The translations under genes and the position numbers were made by a program. 64,000 nt of DNA from a virus. Numbering within the stretch: position 1 is the stretch's first letter; each line of letters starts with the position of its first letter. The DNA is taken from the IMG/VR virus record IMGVR_UViG_3300027816_000069, positions 58,351 through 122,350 of that record. One strand, given 5' to 3'. This document shows, one piece after another, positions 1-8,220 of this stretch. The notes beneath the pieces are model-generated. The model was given only the letters and a program-made list of their open reading frames with translations, was not told where the DNA came from and did no database searches.

Positions 1-1
1 A

Positions 2-97
2 AAGATAACCCTAAACAGAATGCCTTTTCCGTCTATTTATAAAGATGGTCATCTTGATGAAAAAGAAATAACACTAGTTTGTGAGGAGTTTAAATGA
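2..97 (+). CDS. C-terminal end of a gene cut by the window edge
   Basis: A reading frame is open from the first bases and ends in a TGA that overlaps the next ATG (ATGA), the junction used throughout this region. About 31 residues are visible (ending VCEEFK). Nothing identifies a family. Confidence 0.55.
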   Translation, partial: KITLNRMPFPSIYKDGHLDEKEITLVCEEFK

Positions 98-435
98 ATC
101 TTTTAAGTGAAACAATTGATGTTCTTAATAATAGTGGTAAAACCCGATCTGACGTTAGATGGATCGGTTCTACTCATTATGGTTATTTTGATTGGGAGCA
201 TTTTGTTAAAATTGCTAATGTTGAATATGATGATGATGGTTATGGAGCAGCAAAAGTTGCTAGTCATTTGGTTATTGTTGGAGATGATTGGTGGCTTGAA
301 AGACAAGAATATGATGGTAGTGAATGGTGGAGTTATAAAAGTTTACCAACGAAACCACTAAATAAAATAGAACCAAATCGAGTTACTTATGGATATGATA
401 GAACTCTTAGAGAGATGAACGAAAAACGAGAATGA
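94..435 (+). CDS. hypothetical phage protein
   Basis: 113 residues, acidic and aromatic-rich (DDDGYG, DDWWLE, EWWSYK). The ATG follows a good GAGGAG ribosome-binding site and overlaps the upstream stop; the stop overlaps the next start. No signal peptide, membrane segment or known motif. It looks like a small soluble phage accessory protein; function unknown. Confidence 0.75.
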   Translation: MNLLSETIDVLNNSGKTRSDVRWIGSTHYGYFDWEHFVKIANVEYDDDGYGAAKVASHLVIVGDDWWLERQEYDGSEWWSYKSLPTKPLNKIEPNRVTYGYDRTLREMNEKRE

Positions 436-614
436 AAGAACACCAAAAATATACTGGTCAACATTTTATATTTCATCTGATGAAAGACGATAATCTGACC
501 ACAATATCTCTTAGTAGTAATTATGTTAATGCTCCTGCGGATAAATTTGAACTAAAGGAGTTGGCAGATTTTATCTATGCCTCATTAGAAAATGACCAGA
601 ATCAGAGTAATTGA
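432..614 (+). CDS. hypothetical small protein
   Basis: 60 residues with a C-terminal acidic helix (KELADFIYASLE). Start and stop both overlap neighbours, supporting translational coupling. Not recognised. Confidence 0.65.
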   Translation: MKEHQKYTGQHFIFHLMKDDNLTTISLSSNYVNAPADKFELKELADFIYASLENDQNQSN

Positions 615-780
615 ACTAGAGTATGATCTAATAGAAATTCATTATAATCCTATTCTAAAAAACAATCCTTATTTAGTGAGAATTTTTAGTTATAATAGTG
701 ACGAGCCGCAGGAAATTAGGATAGGCCAAAAACAATTCGGTGATCTATACAAGTTTCTCAAGGAGAATAAATACATATGA
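592..780 (+). CDS. hypothetical small protein
   Basis: 62 residues, predicted beta-rich, then a helical tail (KFLKENKYI). It starts 23 nt inside the previous gene and its TGA overlaps the next ATG. Not recognised. Confidence 0.65.
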   Translation: MTRIRVIELEYDLIEIHYNPILKNNPYLVRIFSYNSDEPQEIRIGQKQFGDLYKFLKENKYI

Positions 781-1004
781 ATCTTATTCAGTGTTTTAGT
801 AGTGTTGTTGGTCATAAAGAGGCTCAAGAACTTATAACCGATCTTAATCAAATGAAGTCGTCAAAGTCTGAAGATTTTTACATTAAATATGATGAATATC
901 AAGATTATTCTACTGACGACAATTATTTAGTGATAGGGAATGTTACAAAAGAAGATTGGGATGAACTTGATTTGGAGAGTGATTTTATTGAAGGATTTGT
1001 TTAA
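777..1004 (+). CDS. hypothetical small acidic protein
   Basis: 75 residues, strongly acidic C-terminal half (KEDWDELDLESDF). Last gene of the overlapping run from the left edge; followed by 60 nt with no gene except the ribosome-binding site of the lipoprotein gene. Function unknown. Confidence 0.65.
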   Translation: MNLIQCFSSVVGHKEAQELITDLNQMKSSKSEDFYIKYDEYQDYSTDDNYLVIGNVTKEDWDELDLESDFIEGFV

Positions 1005-1064
1005 TGATTGATTTTATTCTAAATGAGTCAAAATAGGTCAGACTAACCCTTTTACGGAGATTTT

Positions 1065-1313
1065 ATGAAGAAATTGATTTTTTTGCTGTGTTTGATTTTT
1101 ATCGGTTGTGATTCGCCCACTACATCTAACTCTCAGATTGATAAGATTCTGAGGGCTAAGAGTATTGTTAAAAGCATGGTTAAACATCCTGATACTTTGG
1201 TTTTTAAGGAATTTGAAACCAATGTTGTGGGAGATAATGTTAGTCTTACTTTTTCTTGTAAGAATGGTTTTGGTGTTCCAGAAACCCATACTGTGAATGT
1301 GTTGGTGGATTGA
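1065..1313 (+). CDS. small lipoprotein
   Basis: 82 residues with a textbook lipoprotein signal: MKK, a hydrophobic stretch and the lipobox IFIGC, so Cys15 would be acylated after cleavage by signal peptidase II and the protein anchored in a membrane. The mature part is a small mixed helix/strand domain with no recognised family. GGAG precedes the ATG. Phage lipoproteins of this size sometimes act in superinfection exclusion or as outer-membrane spanin subunits; neither role is shown here. Confidence 0.75.
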   Translation: MKKLIFLLCLIFIGCDSPTTSNSQIDKILRAKSIVKSMVKHPDTLVFKEFETNVVGDNVSLTFSCKNGFGVPETHTVNVLVD

Positions 1314-1332
1314 TTTTTTGTGAACTGAGGTA

Positions 1333-1360
1333 TTGACAACTGCCGATAGAGTGATATACT
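1333..1360 (+). promoter_or_regulatory. sigma70-like early promoter
   Basis: TTGACA, 16-nt spacer, TATACT, with TG one base before the -10 (extended -10). The spacer contains GCCGATA, shared with other early promoters here. Transcription would start near 1367, so the ATG at 1367 would have no leader; the real start is the next in-frame ATG at 1400, behind GGAGA. Confidence 0.8.
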
Positions 1361-1399
1361 ACCGTTATGAGTTCTAAGCCTTGGAGATTGGAGACAAAC

Positions 1400-1693
1400 A
1401 TGAACGATGTTAATATTCCAGAAAATACTCTGATTAGTTACTACCGTGACAAGCATGGTAATCCCCGTGGAGTTTTGGTGGCTGTTAAAAAGGGTCGTCA
1501 TGGGAATTTTAATGTGGGATATGCTCAGTGCCGTAAGGGCGATAAGTTTAGCAAAAAGATGGGGCTAAAGATTGCTCTTGGGCGATCTTATTATGAGCAT
1601 ATGGATGCTTTGGATAATATGCCTCATAACTTGCGTAAGATGCTTCCATCCTTTATTAAGAGATGTGAACGATATTATAAGGTGTTTGTATGA
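1400..1693 (+). CDS. hypothetical basic early protein
   Basis: 97 residues, Lys/Arg-rich (VKKGRHGNF, GDKFSKKMG, LPSFIKRCERYY), so probably nucleic-acid or protein binding. The start at 1400 was chosen over an in-frame ATG at 1367 because the promoter -10 ends at 1360 and GGAGA lies 6 nt before 1400. First gene of an early operon that runs to about 3.1 kb. No family recognised. Confidence 0.75.
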   Translation: MNDVNIPENTLISYYRDKHGNPRGVLVAVKKGRHGNFNVGYAQCRKGDKFSKKMGLKIALGRSYYEHMDALDNMPHNLRKMLPSFIKRCERYYKVFV

Positions 1694-1896
1694 AAACTAT
1701 AGACTATCCTTCTGCTGCTATGGAGTGTGCCAGATATATTTTTGATAGTGATTGTGAGCAGATTAGTTATCAAGAATATGTAAGAGATGGAAATGATCCA
1801 AGAGAACATATTCTATACTGTGCTGCTGTGGTTCTTGGCGAAACTGATGATTTTCAACCCGATATTGACGATTACCTTCATATGGAGAATGATTGA
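1690..1896 (+). CDS. hypothetical protein
   Basis: 68 residues, acidic, three Cys, mostly helical; ATGA overlap with the upstream gene. Not recognised. Confidence 0.65.
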   Translation: MKTIDYPSAAMECARYIFDSDCEQISYQEYVRDGNDPREHILYCAAVVLGETDDFQPDIDDYLHMEND

Positions 1897-2084
1897 TGAC
1901 TAAGGTTTATGATGTTAAGCAATATAATGGTAAGTTTGTTGTGACCAAGAACGACGAACCCATTTTGCTGCCTAAAACCGATGGACAGTTTATTGTCACA
2001 GAGTTTGATAGTAAAGAAGATGCTGAGAAGTATTTAACTATTCTTGAAAGTCTTTTAAAGAAGCGAAAGGTTAGTCATGCCTAA
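1896..2084 (+). CDS. hypothetical protein
   Basis: 62 residues; a short beta sheet followed by a helix (SKEDAEKYLTILESLLKKRK). A TTG lies in frame one codon upstream, but ATG at 1896, behind GGAG and overlapping the upstream TGA, is preferred. Function unknown. Confidence 0.65.
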   Translation: MTKVYDVKQYNGKFVVTKNDEPILLPKTDGQFIVTEFDSKEDAEKYLTILESLLKKRKVSHA

Positions 2085-2358
2085 ATTTTTAGTTACTATG
2101 AATCTTGTTGAAGCAAAGACCACAACCTTTGTTATTGAAGCAAAGTCTAGTGATGATGTACATGATGCTTTGGGCGAACTAGAGGCTGATTATTTTGAGG
2201 AAAACTGTGAGTGGGTAACGGTAGATTATGAATCTCCCATTATTGAAAGTGTGGAAGTGACCAACAAGGGTCTTGGAGTTTGTGACGCTAAAGAGAATAA
2301 AAAGATTCAGACCAAATTTAATAAGATTATCAAAGAACTAGATAAAACACAACAATGA
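2077..2358 (+). CDS. hypothetical protein
   Basis: 93 residues; a beta-alpha-beta N-terminal half (KFLVTMNL, SSDDVHDALGELEADYF) and a helical basic tail. The general shape resembles small ferredoxin-like phage proteins, but no family is identified. Overlaps both neighbours. Confidence 0.65.
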   Translation: MPKFLVTMNLVEAKTTTFVIEAKSSDDVHDALGELEADYFEENCEWVTVDYESPIIESVEVTNKGLGVCDAKENKKIQTKFNKIIKELDKTQQ

Positions 2359-3113
2359 TTCGCTCAAGATTACATCGCTGGACTTGTGGCAAAGTTGCTG
2401 ACTTTATTCGTGGAGAAGAAAAGCCATTTCCTTTAGAGGGGGACGAATGGGATGATTGGCATAAGAATGCTAGGAAAAATCGTCCATTTAGATACTGGCT
2501 TGCAGAAAAGGGTTTAAAGAAACTGCAAAATATTTGCTACTTTCCATATGATGTTTATCGTACAGTCTGGATTTATGTTCGTAACAGATGGATAGATCAA
2601 ACTCATAAGATAGATACTGGATTAAAACCCGGTGGCTATTATGAATTTGATACTAAACTATTGCATGGTCTTTTTAATGAATTGTGTGACTATGTTGAAG
2701 TAGAATTGGCCCACCTTAATTCTTATGACAATACAGCACAATATGTCTTTAAAAAGGGTCGCTGTCCACAAGCAGGACTAGACCATTTAGATTGGGCAGC
2801 AGAATTAACTATGGGCGAAAGTTTTAAGTTGGATAATGATGATCCCGACTATAATAAGCCCACACCCCAAGCAGAATCGGCCGAAATTATTATAACATTA
2901 TATTTGTGGTGGAAAAATATTCGACCACTACGATTTGACCCTCACCTATTATATGACGCTGTAGATGATAATCAGATTTTTGGCCCAAATATTTTGCCAG
3001 CATCCACTAAGGAAATCTTTGACAAAGTTGAGGAAATGGAGCAGCAATATAAGGAAGAAGATACGGATATGTTAATCTCTCTGGTTAAAGTTAGAGGCAG
3101 CGTATGGAGTTAA
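2355..3113 (+). CDS. conserved phage protein of unknown function
   Basis: 252 residues. The WLAEKGLKKLQN / PYDVYRTVW / RNRWIDQTHK block followed by LLHGLFNELCDYVEVE and LYLWWKNIRPLR is a pattern I recognise from uncharacterised proteins of large phages. Trp/Tyr-rich and soluble. No catalytic motif stands out. Start overlaps the upstream stop. Confidence 0.75.
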   Translation: MIRSRLHRWTCGKVADFIRGEEKPFPLEGDEWDDWHKNARKNRPFRYWLAEKGLKKLQNICYFPYDVYRTVWIYVRNRWIDQTHKIDTGLKPGGYYEFDTKLLHGLFNELCDYVEVELAHLNSYDNTAQYVFKKGRCPQAGLDHLDWAAELTMGESFKLDNDDPDYNKPTPQAESAEIIITLYLWWKNIRPLRFDPHLLYDAVDDNQIFGPNILPASTKEIFDKVEEMEQQYKEEDTDMLISLVKVRGSVWS

Positions 3114-3115
3114 CT

Positions 3116-3265
3116 ATGAAGGACAATTACTCATCTGCATCAGAAGCAGCATCAGAAGGATACTCTGAACTAATTTATCACAATAAAAATAAAAACCTTA
3201 ACCAATCACCCCCTAAAAAACTAAAGTGGTATGATTGGCTTTTACTATTAGTCTTTAGGAGATAA
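3116..3265 (+). CDS. hypothetical small protein with hydrophobic C-terminus
   Basis: 49 residues; polar, Ser/Asn/Lys-rich N-terminus and a short hydrophobic C-terminal stretch (WYDWLLLLVFRR) that could touch a membrane. It fills an otherwise empty gap and its 3' end carries the GGAGA ribosome-binding site of the next gene. Confidence 0.5.
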   Translation: MKDNYSSASEAASEGYSELIYHNKNKNLNQSPPKKLKWYDWLLLLVFRR

Positions 3266-3268
3266 CCA

Positions 3269-3502
3269 ATGTCTAAACAAATTTTTAATAGTTACGACGA
3301 AGCCCACAAGTATAGAATGAGTCACCCCATCCAGCAAGATTTGGATAACATAAAGAGTATTGCTACGGCAATTAAAGATATGACTATTATGTTTGATCTT
3401 AGTTATAGCCAATCAGCAGTAAAGGAATTACTTGCTGATATTGATATGGGCATGAGAGCAATATTAGAGATTATTAATGGGTCTAGCGGAAAGAATAAAT
3501 AA
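3269..3502 (+). CDS. hypothetical protein with a YDEAHKY head
   Basis: 77 residues. The N-terminus (IFNSYDEAHKY) recurs in the gene at 4000 (IFDNYDEAHKY), with a nearly identical DNA stretch. The rest is helical. GGAGATAACC precedes the ATG. Function unknown. Confidence 0.7.
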   Translation: MSKQIFNSYDEAHKYRMSHPIQQDLDNIKSIATAIKDMTIMFDLSYSQSAVKELLADIDMGMRAILEIINGSSGKNK

Positions 3503-3503
3503 T

Positions 3504-3791
3504 ATGACAACGCAAAATATTCCAAATTGGAAAAAAGGAGACATAGTTGCTCTGCTACAGAATAGCGATAGAGTTATCCATATTTTTGAAGCAGAACATG
3601 ATCCTTGGTATGGAAAATCCTTTTTTAGTTCAAAGGAAGATTGGTATTATGGTTGCAGAAACTGCGAAGAATTAAGATTAGCCACTATGGAAGATATAGA
3701 CCACAAAATAAAATACCAAAAAGAAAATGTAGAACGAGAAAAAGCAGTCTTAGATCAGTTACTTAATTTTAGGGGGCGTTTGTCACAATGA
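3504..3791 (+). CDS. hypothetical protein
   Basis: 95 residues starting MTTQNIPNWKKGD; a small beta-rich head (GDIVALLQ) then a charged helix (HKIKYQKENVEREKAVLDQL). An in-frame ATG at 3477 would overlap the previous gene by 26 nt and lacks a ribosome-binding site, so 3504 is preferred, with some doubt. Not recognised. Confidence 0.65.
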   Translation: MTTQNIPNWKKGDIVALLQNSDRVIHIFEAEHDPWYGKSFFSSKEDWYYGCRNCEELRLATMEDIDHKIKYQKENVEREKAVLDQLLNFRGRLSQ

Positions 3792-4003
3792 AAATACAAA
3801 ATAAAACAGAGATAGACCTATCCGTAGAAGATGTGAAAGTCGCTATTGCCAAGTATCTTCAAGAGTCGCAAAATCTATCACTAAATAGTGAACTAATTAT
3901 GCACTTTCATGTAATTAATAAACCAACTCAACACCCAATGTATATTTCTGATACATTAGATAAGTTTGTTTTTGATGGTGCTACTGTTATAGCGTCAAAA
4001 TGA
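3788..4003 (+). CDS. hypothetical protein
   Basis: 71 residues, alpha/beta, no signal or membrane segment. ATGA overlaps at both ends. Not recognised. Confidence 0.65.
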   Translation: MKIQNKTEIDLSVEDVKVAIAKYLQESQNLSLNSELIMHFHVINKPTQHPMYISDTLDKFVFDGATVIASK

Positions 4004-4326
4004 ATAAGATTTTTGACAATTATGACGAAGCCCACAAGTATAGTTTAACAATACCTTGGAAACTAGAAACTTGTAATGTTGGAGAAGGTTGTTGGTGCAG
4101 AATTATTCTGCCGACAGAAAAGATACTTTATAAAAATAAGGTGGGAGATACTGAAAGAGTTGATGAACTTGATTATATTATTCCAGATGGAAGCGTAGAT
4201 AAAGAAACGGCTGAATATATGGTTACTATACATAATCAGTTAATAAACATTTATAAGAATCAAAAGAAAAGATTAGAGACACTACAAAAATTGAATGATT
4301 TAGATCAAGAACTAGGAATAAAATAA
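4000..4326 (+). CDS. hypothetical protein sharing the YDEAHKY head
   Basis: 108 residues. Residues 1-12 match the gene at 3269; the body differs and ends in a coiled-coil-like helix (QKKRLETLQKLNDLDQELG). The shared head may be a docking peptide or the relic of a partial duplication. Function unknown. Confidence 0.7.
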   Translation: MNKIFDNYDEAHKYSLTIPWKLETCNVGEGCWCRIILPTEKILYKNKVGDTERVDELDYIIPDGSVDKETAEYMVTIHNQLINIYKNQKKRLETLQKLNDLDQELGIK

Positions 4327-4568
4327 TGAGTTGGCAATATAGAGTAGTTAAAAAAACAACCAAGATTCCTCTTGGAGAAACTGATATTACTTATGAAATT
4401 CATGATGTATATCTTGATGAAAGTCTAGATATTGTGAGTATTGGTAGACTATCATTTCCTATGGGTGATGATGTTGAGTCATTACAATGGAGCCTAGAAA
4501 GAATGATTGAGGCTTGTAAAAAGCCCGTCATCGACTATAATACTGGAGAAGAACAAGATCGGAATTAA
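4326..4568 (+). CDS. conserved small phage protein
   Basis: 80 residues beginning MSWQYRVV, with HDVYLDE and a C-terminal helix (LERMIEACKKPVIDY). This pattern occurs in small uncharacterised phage and cyanobacterial proteins. Start overlaps the upstream stop (TAATG). Role unknown. Confidence 0.7.
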   Translation: MSWQYRVVKKTTKIPLGETDITYEIHDVYLDESLDIVSIGRLSFPMGDDVESLQWSLERMIEACKKPVIDYNTGEEQDRN

Positions 4569-4570
4569 CC

Positions 4571-4680
4571 GACGCCACTGGGTTGATCGCCAGAGGGCAA
4601 CGTCCTGTGCCTCTAGTTCCCGTATGATCCTGCTATATGCTGGTTCGCTAGGGTTCTAACGCACGATAATGGGGGCGTTT
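4571..4680 (+). ncRNA. candidate structured RNA in a GC-rich gap
   Basis: The 131-nt gap is visibly richer in G+C than anything around it. Its ends can pair (ACGCC at 4572-4576 with GGCGT at 4674-4678) and are followed by TTTTC. Inside are a hairpin of AGA+GGCA with TGCC+TCT (4592-4614, one bulged G) and a weaker one at 4629-4643. No open reading frame of useful length. In an AT-rich phage this pattern suggests a folded RNA, but no known family is recognised. Confidence 0.4.
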
Positions 4681-4699
4681 TCAATACAAAGGAAAAAAT

Positions 4700-4990
4700 A
4701 TGGAAAATTTTGATTGGGATGCTTTTGTAGAGGAAAGTAAAAAATATAAAGCGTGTGCTTGTCTATGGATAGACGAAGAAAATGATAGAATAGAACTATT
4801 GTTGGATAGTTCTGCTGCTACTTATAGTCAATGGATACCGGGAGAAGGAGCAGATATTTGTTTGCTAAGATGCGATAAAAGTAGAAAAGTTATTGGAGTT
4901 AATCTTCCATTATATCAAACCGACTTTAGCGTATTTCATACTGATCGTATAAGAGTTAAAATAAACGAAGGTTTCTTAAAAGAAGAATAA
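4700..4990 (+). CDS. hypothetical protein
   Basis: 96 residues, soluble, with a Cys pair (KACACLW) and acidic surface. AAGGAAAAAAT precedes the ATG. First gene after the GC-rich gap. Not recognised. Confidence 0.7.
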   Translation: MENFDWDAFVEESKKYKACACLWIDEENDRIELLLDSSAATYSQWIPGEGADICLLRCDKSRKVIGVNLPLYQTDFSVFHTDRIRVKINEGFLKEE

Positions 4991-4992
4991 TT

Positions 4993-5205
4993 ATGATAGT
5001 TAACATACCAAAAGAATTAGAGAACCTAAACAGAAATGATATCGACAAAGTTTGTGAACTAGTAGATAAACTGGTCGATCATATTATGACAACTTATTAT
5101 TTTACAGAAAAAGATGAGGAGGTTCTAGCCGCCCTAATTACAGACTATATGATAGATTTGATTAATCCAGACTTACTAGATTTTGACAAGGAAAAAATAA
5201 AATGA
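4993..5205 (+). CDS. hypothetical acidic helical protein
   Basis: 70 residues, predicted almost entirely helical and acidic (DKVCELVDKLVDHI, DEEVLAALITDYMIDLI). ATGA overlap with the next gene. Not recognised. Confidence 0.65.
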   Translation: MIVNIPKELENLNRNDIDKVCELVDKLVDHIMTTYYFTEKDEEVLAALITDYMIDLINPDLLDFDKEKIK

Positions 5206-5624
5206 AAAAAGAAGTTGCTAAAAAGTGGGTTAAGGCTTTGCGTAGCGGAAAATATAAGCAAGGTAAAGGTTATCTAAAACAATTTAATAGTAAGAATCAA
5301 CCAAGACATTGTTGTTTGGGTGTTCTTTGTGAGTTGTATAATGATACTATGAAGAAAAATCATAAAAAAACATTGTTTGCTGAAGAAATGGAAGATAATG
5401 TATCAGGTACAAGTTTTGTTAGATTCGATCTAAAAGATGGGGGTCTACCAAAAGTGGTGAAAAAATGGGCTGGTATTAATGATGAGACAGGAGAATTTAT
5501 TTGTAAGGTAAAGTATAAAAATTATGAATATGACGATAGTCAAAATCTGTCAGTCATGAATGATGATGGTAAAAAGTTTTCAACTATCGCTGATATTATA
5601 GAAAAAAATATAGAGAATCTATGA
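5202..5624 (+). CDS. conserved phage protein of unknown function
   Basis: 140 residues. KKWVKALRSGKYKQGKGYL followed by RHCCLGVLCELY is a signature I recognise from a widespread uncharacterised phage family. The CCLGVLC cysteines could bind metal, but no partner ligands are evident. Overlaps both neighbours. Confidence 0.75.
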   Translation: MKKEVAKKWVKALRSGKYKQGKGYLKQFNSKNQPRHCCLGVLCELYNDTMKKNHKKTLFAEEMEDNVSGTSFVRFDLKDGGLPKVVKKWAGINDETGEFICKVKYKNYEYDDSQNLSVMNDDGKKFSTIADIIEKNIENL

Positions 5625-5920
5625 AAGGTCCGTTAATTTACTACGAACTTAAAGATATGTACGGGACCAATTTGAGTGATTCTAAACTAGCCACTGAATT
5701 GCGTAAGAGCGTTCTAGAAGAAATTGATCTTGGATTTAATGTTGAGATTGATTTTGATGGGGTAGATAGCATTAGTAAAAATTGGGCTAAAAACGCTTTT
5801 GGAACTATTGTGAAACAGAAGGGTGGCGATTTTTTCAAGAATCATATCTTACTAACTAATCTTAATAAGAAGAATATGACGGTCATTCTGAAAGAAATTA
5901 AGGAGATACTGGAAGTTTAA
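5621..5920 (+). CDS. STAS-like DUF4325 protein
   Basis: 99 residues. The VEIDFDGVDSISKNWAKNAF block and the alternating strand-helix pattern match DUF4325-type STAS-like domains, which in bacteria often sit beside ATPases or anti-sigma regulators as protein-interaction modules. Here it directly overlaps rtcB, so a regulatory or accessory link to RNA ligation is possible but only inferred from position. Confidence 0.65.
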   Translation: MKGPLIYYELKDMYGTNLSDSKLATELRKSVLEEIDLGFNVEIDFDGVDSISKNWAKNAFGTIVKQKGGDFFKNHILLTNLNKKNMTVILKEIKEILEV

Positions 5921-7287
5921 TGATAACAGGACAAACGCTCATAGATTTGGGATATAAACCATCGAAATGGTTTAAAAATGTTATTGATTATGCTAATGCT
6001 AATCAACTAGACAACAATGGTATCGTATCATATATTGAGTCTATTGTGCCTAAAACTATAGAACCCTATAATAATCCCATATCTTTTCATAAAAATATAG
6101 TTGCTAATAATAAGCAGGAACAGTCTAATATAGATAGTGTTTGTGCTGCAATGAATAGTATATTAAGAATTCCTACTGCTGTTAATGCAGCAATTATGCC
6201 CGATGCCTGTCCTACTGGCAAGGGAGAAATTCCTGTTGGTGGAATAGTAGTCACAAAAAACGCTATTCATCCTAGTATGCACAGTGCTGATATTTGTTGT
6301 TCAGTAATGGCTACAGATTTAGGCTACGCTGACCCAAAGAGCGTATTAGATGCTGCTTTTGAAACCACTCATTTTGGTATTGGCGGTCGAGATAGAGACA
6401 ATCAATTAGTTAGATTGCCATCCGACCTTAAAGAAAAGATCATGAATAATTACTATCTAAATAGTAATAAGAGTTTAAACTATGCTCATAGCCATCTTGG
6501 TACTCAAGGAGATGGAAATCATTTCTTGTTCGTGGGGAAAAGCAAGAGTAATGGTCATACATATTTGGTGACTCATCATGGTAGCAGAGGGTTTGGGGCT
6601 AATCTTTATAAGGAAGGTATGTATAAGGCCCAAATGTTTCGTCAAGAAATAGCACCCAATGTTGATCCTAAAAACGCATGGATTCCATATAATACAAAAG
6701 AGGGAAATGATTATTGGGAGGCTTTACAAATTGTAAGAGAGTGGACAAAACTTAATCATGAGTCTCTGCATGATGCTATTAAGGTTAAAGTATCTAGATT
6801 TTTATATTCTGATAGATTTTGGAATGAGCATAATTTTGTCTTTAAGAAAGACGATATTTTTTATCACGCAAAAGGCGCTACTCCAATGACCAATGATTTT
6901 GTTCCAGACTCAACAAGTGGACTCAGATTAGTTCCTCTTAATATGAGTGAGCCTATTTTGGTAATGAAAGAGTCACCCAACCTTACAGGATTGGGATTTG
7001 CCCCTCATGGAGCAGGCAGAGAATATAGCAGAACAGAGCATTGTAGAATTAAATTACAACATAAAAATGGCTATCAATTATTTGAAGAAGAAACACAGGG
7101 TCTTGACGTTAGGTTTTTTTCTGGTAAGATAGATATAAGCGAACTGCCAAGTGCTTACAAAAATGCCGACAAAATAAAAGAACAGATCAGACATTTTAAT
7201 CTAGGCACTATAGTAGATGAAATAGAACCATACGGCTGTATAATGAGTGGTCATGCTGATAAGCCTTGGAGAAAAAAGAAATGTTAG
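5920..7287 (+). CDS. rtcB: RtcB-type RNA ligase
   Basis: 455 residues. RtcB joins 2',3'-cyclic-phosphate or 3'-phosphate RNA ends to 5'-OH ends using GTP and Mn2+. Core motifs are in order: DICCSV (124-129, metal site), GTQGDGNHF (194-202), THHGSRGFG (218-226), HAKGA (316-320) and PHGAGREYSR (362-371), where His363 should be the guanylylated residue, ending YGCIMSGHADKPWRKK. Length is close to the family's usual 400-480, with all metal and GTP residues apparently present, so it is likely active. In a phage the obvious role is resealing host or phage RNAs, notably tRNAs cut by defence anticodon nucleases. A second RNA ligase lies 1.4 kb downstream. Confidence 0.93.
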   Translation: MITGQTLIDLGYKPSKWFKNVIDYANANQLDNNGIVSYIESIVPKTIEPYNNPISFHKNIVANNKQEQSNIDSVCAAMNSILRIPTAVNAAIMPDACPTGKGEIPVGGIVVTKNAIHPSMHSADICCSVMATDLGYADPKSVLDAAFETTHFGIGGRDRDNQLVRLPSDLKEKIMNNYYLNSNKSLNYAHSHLGTQGDGNHFLFVGKSKSNGHTYLVTHHGSRGFGANLYKEGMYKAQMFRQEIAPNVDPKNAWIPYNTKEGNDYWEALQIVREWTKLNHESLHDAIKVKVSRFLYSDRFWNEHNFVFKKDDIFYHAKGATPMTNDFVPDSTSGLRLVPLNMSEPILVMKESPNLTGLGFAPHGAGREYSRTEHCRIKLQHKNGYQLFEEETQGLDVRFFSGKIDISELPSAYKNADKIKEQIRHFNLGTIVDEIEPYGCIMSGHADKPWRKKKC

Positions 7288-7493
7288 AGTTTATAGCGAG
7301 ACTTTTCCTAAGCACAGTATTAGCGTGTGTAATATCTGTTGCGTGTTCTGTAGGTATAACATCGCTCTTATTTCATATTGTTCAGGTTTTTGATTTAAAT
7401 CCCGGTCGTGATAATTATTGGGTGTTTAATGTAACTATAGTTTCACTAATATTTAGTTGGATAATTAGTTTTGGTTACTTGATGTGGCATTAA
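7281..7493 (+). CDS. small membrane protein
   Basis: 70 residues with two predicted membrane helices (about 5-30 and 45-68) and a short loop between. ATG at 7281 is chosen because TTGGAG lies just upstream inside rtcB; an upstream in-frame TTG is less likely. Not recognised. Confidence 0.65.
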   Translation: MLEFIARLFLSTVLACVISVACSVGITSLLFHIVQVFDLNPGRDNYWVFNVTIVSLIFSWIISFGYLMWH

Positions 7494-7510
7494 ATCATGA
7501 GGATCATAAA

Positions 7511-7756
7511 ATGATTACATTTGACGAATTTCTAAAAAAAGTAGACGATACATTCTTGAATAATCACGCAGTAAGATCACGCGGAAAAATAAAAGCAGAA
7601 AATCAATGGAGATATGGTCAAACAGTAATTAATGTATTATACGATGTTTGGGGAGAAAAATGTAGGGAAATAACCAATACTCCCTTTGATTGTTTTTATA
7701 AAGATTCTGTGGTAAAATCTACGTTGGATAAACTAGAAAAGGAATGGATAGTATGA
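7511..7756 (+). CDS. conserved small phage protein (paralogue of 14646)
   Basis: 81 residues. FDEFL, WRYGQTVINVLYDV, DCFYKDS and LDKLEKEW match the product at 14646 position by position, so the phage carries two copies of this widespread uncharacterised family. ATG behind GAGG is used rather than an in-frame GTG 27 nt upstream. Confidence 0.75.
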   Translation: MITFDEFLKKVDDTFLNNHAVRSRGKIKAENQWRYGQTVINVLYDVWGEKCREITNTPFDCFYKDSVVKSTLDKLEKEWIV

Positions 7757-8220
7757 AAAAGAAAACTACAAAAAAGAAAAACAAACCAAAGAAACAAAAG
7801 ATTGATGTTGTAATAGAATCATTAGTTCATCTTGAACAAAGGGTTAAGGAACTAACTAAAAAGGTTGAACAACTACAATATTCTCAACCATATTATCCAA
7901 ATCCCAATTACCAGTACCACAAAGTCCACCAAAATATTGGCCTAATACCGAACCCTCTTTTAAATATAAGATGTAACCTCACATTTGTTAGTTCTTATCA
8001 AGAAGCAGAACAAATAAAAAAAGAGCTAGTAAACCTTGGTGCTAATGAAAGCGATATTATTATAAAATTTGTATCGGGTCCAAACAAATATCTAGTACAA
8101 ATGAATTCTACTTATTGCGATAATGAATTTCCTGAGCCATTAGACAAATTTTTGCATGATAATGAATGGGTTGCTTTTAGAAAAATTAAATACGATAAAG
8201 AAAAAAATGAATATTTGTAA
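7753..8220 (+). CDS. hypothetical protein, basic coiled-coil head
   Basis: 155 residues. A very Lys-rich N-terminus (MKKKTTKKKNKPKKQK) is followed by a heptad-like helix (about 20-45), a Tyr/Pro/Asn linker (PYYPNPNYQYHK) and an alpha/beta C-terminal domain. The tail suggests nucleic-acid binding. The start at 7753 overlaps the upstream TGA; ATG 7744 is a possible alternative. Confidence 0.65.
   Translation: MKKKTTKKKNKPKKQKIDVVIESLVHLEQRVKELTKKVEQLQYSQPYYPNPNYQYHKVHQNIGLIPNPLLNIRCNLTFVSSYQEAEQIKKELVNLGANESDIIIKFVSGPNKYLVQMNSTYCDNEFPEPLDKFLHDNEWVAFRKIKYDKEKNEYL

Noticed and set aside
1004-1036. Ten-codon frame in the gap before the lipoprotein gene
   Set aside because: Too short, with no independent support.
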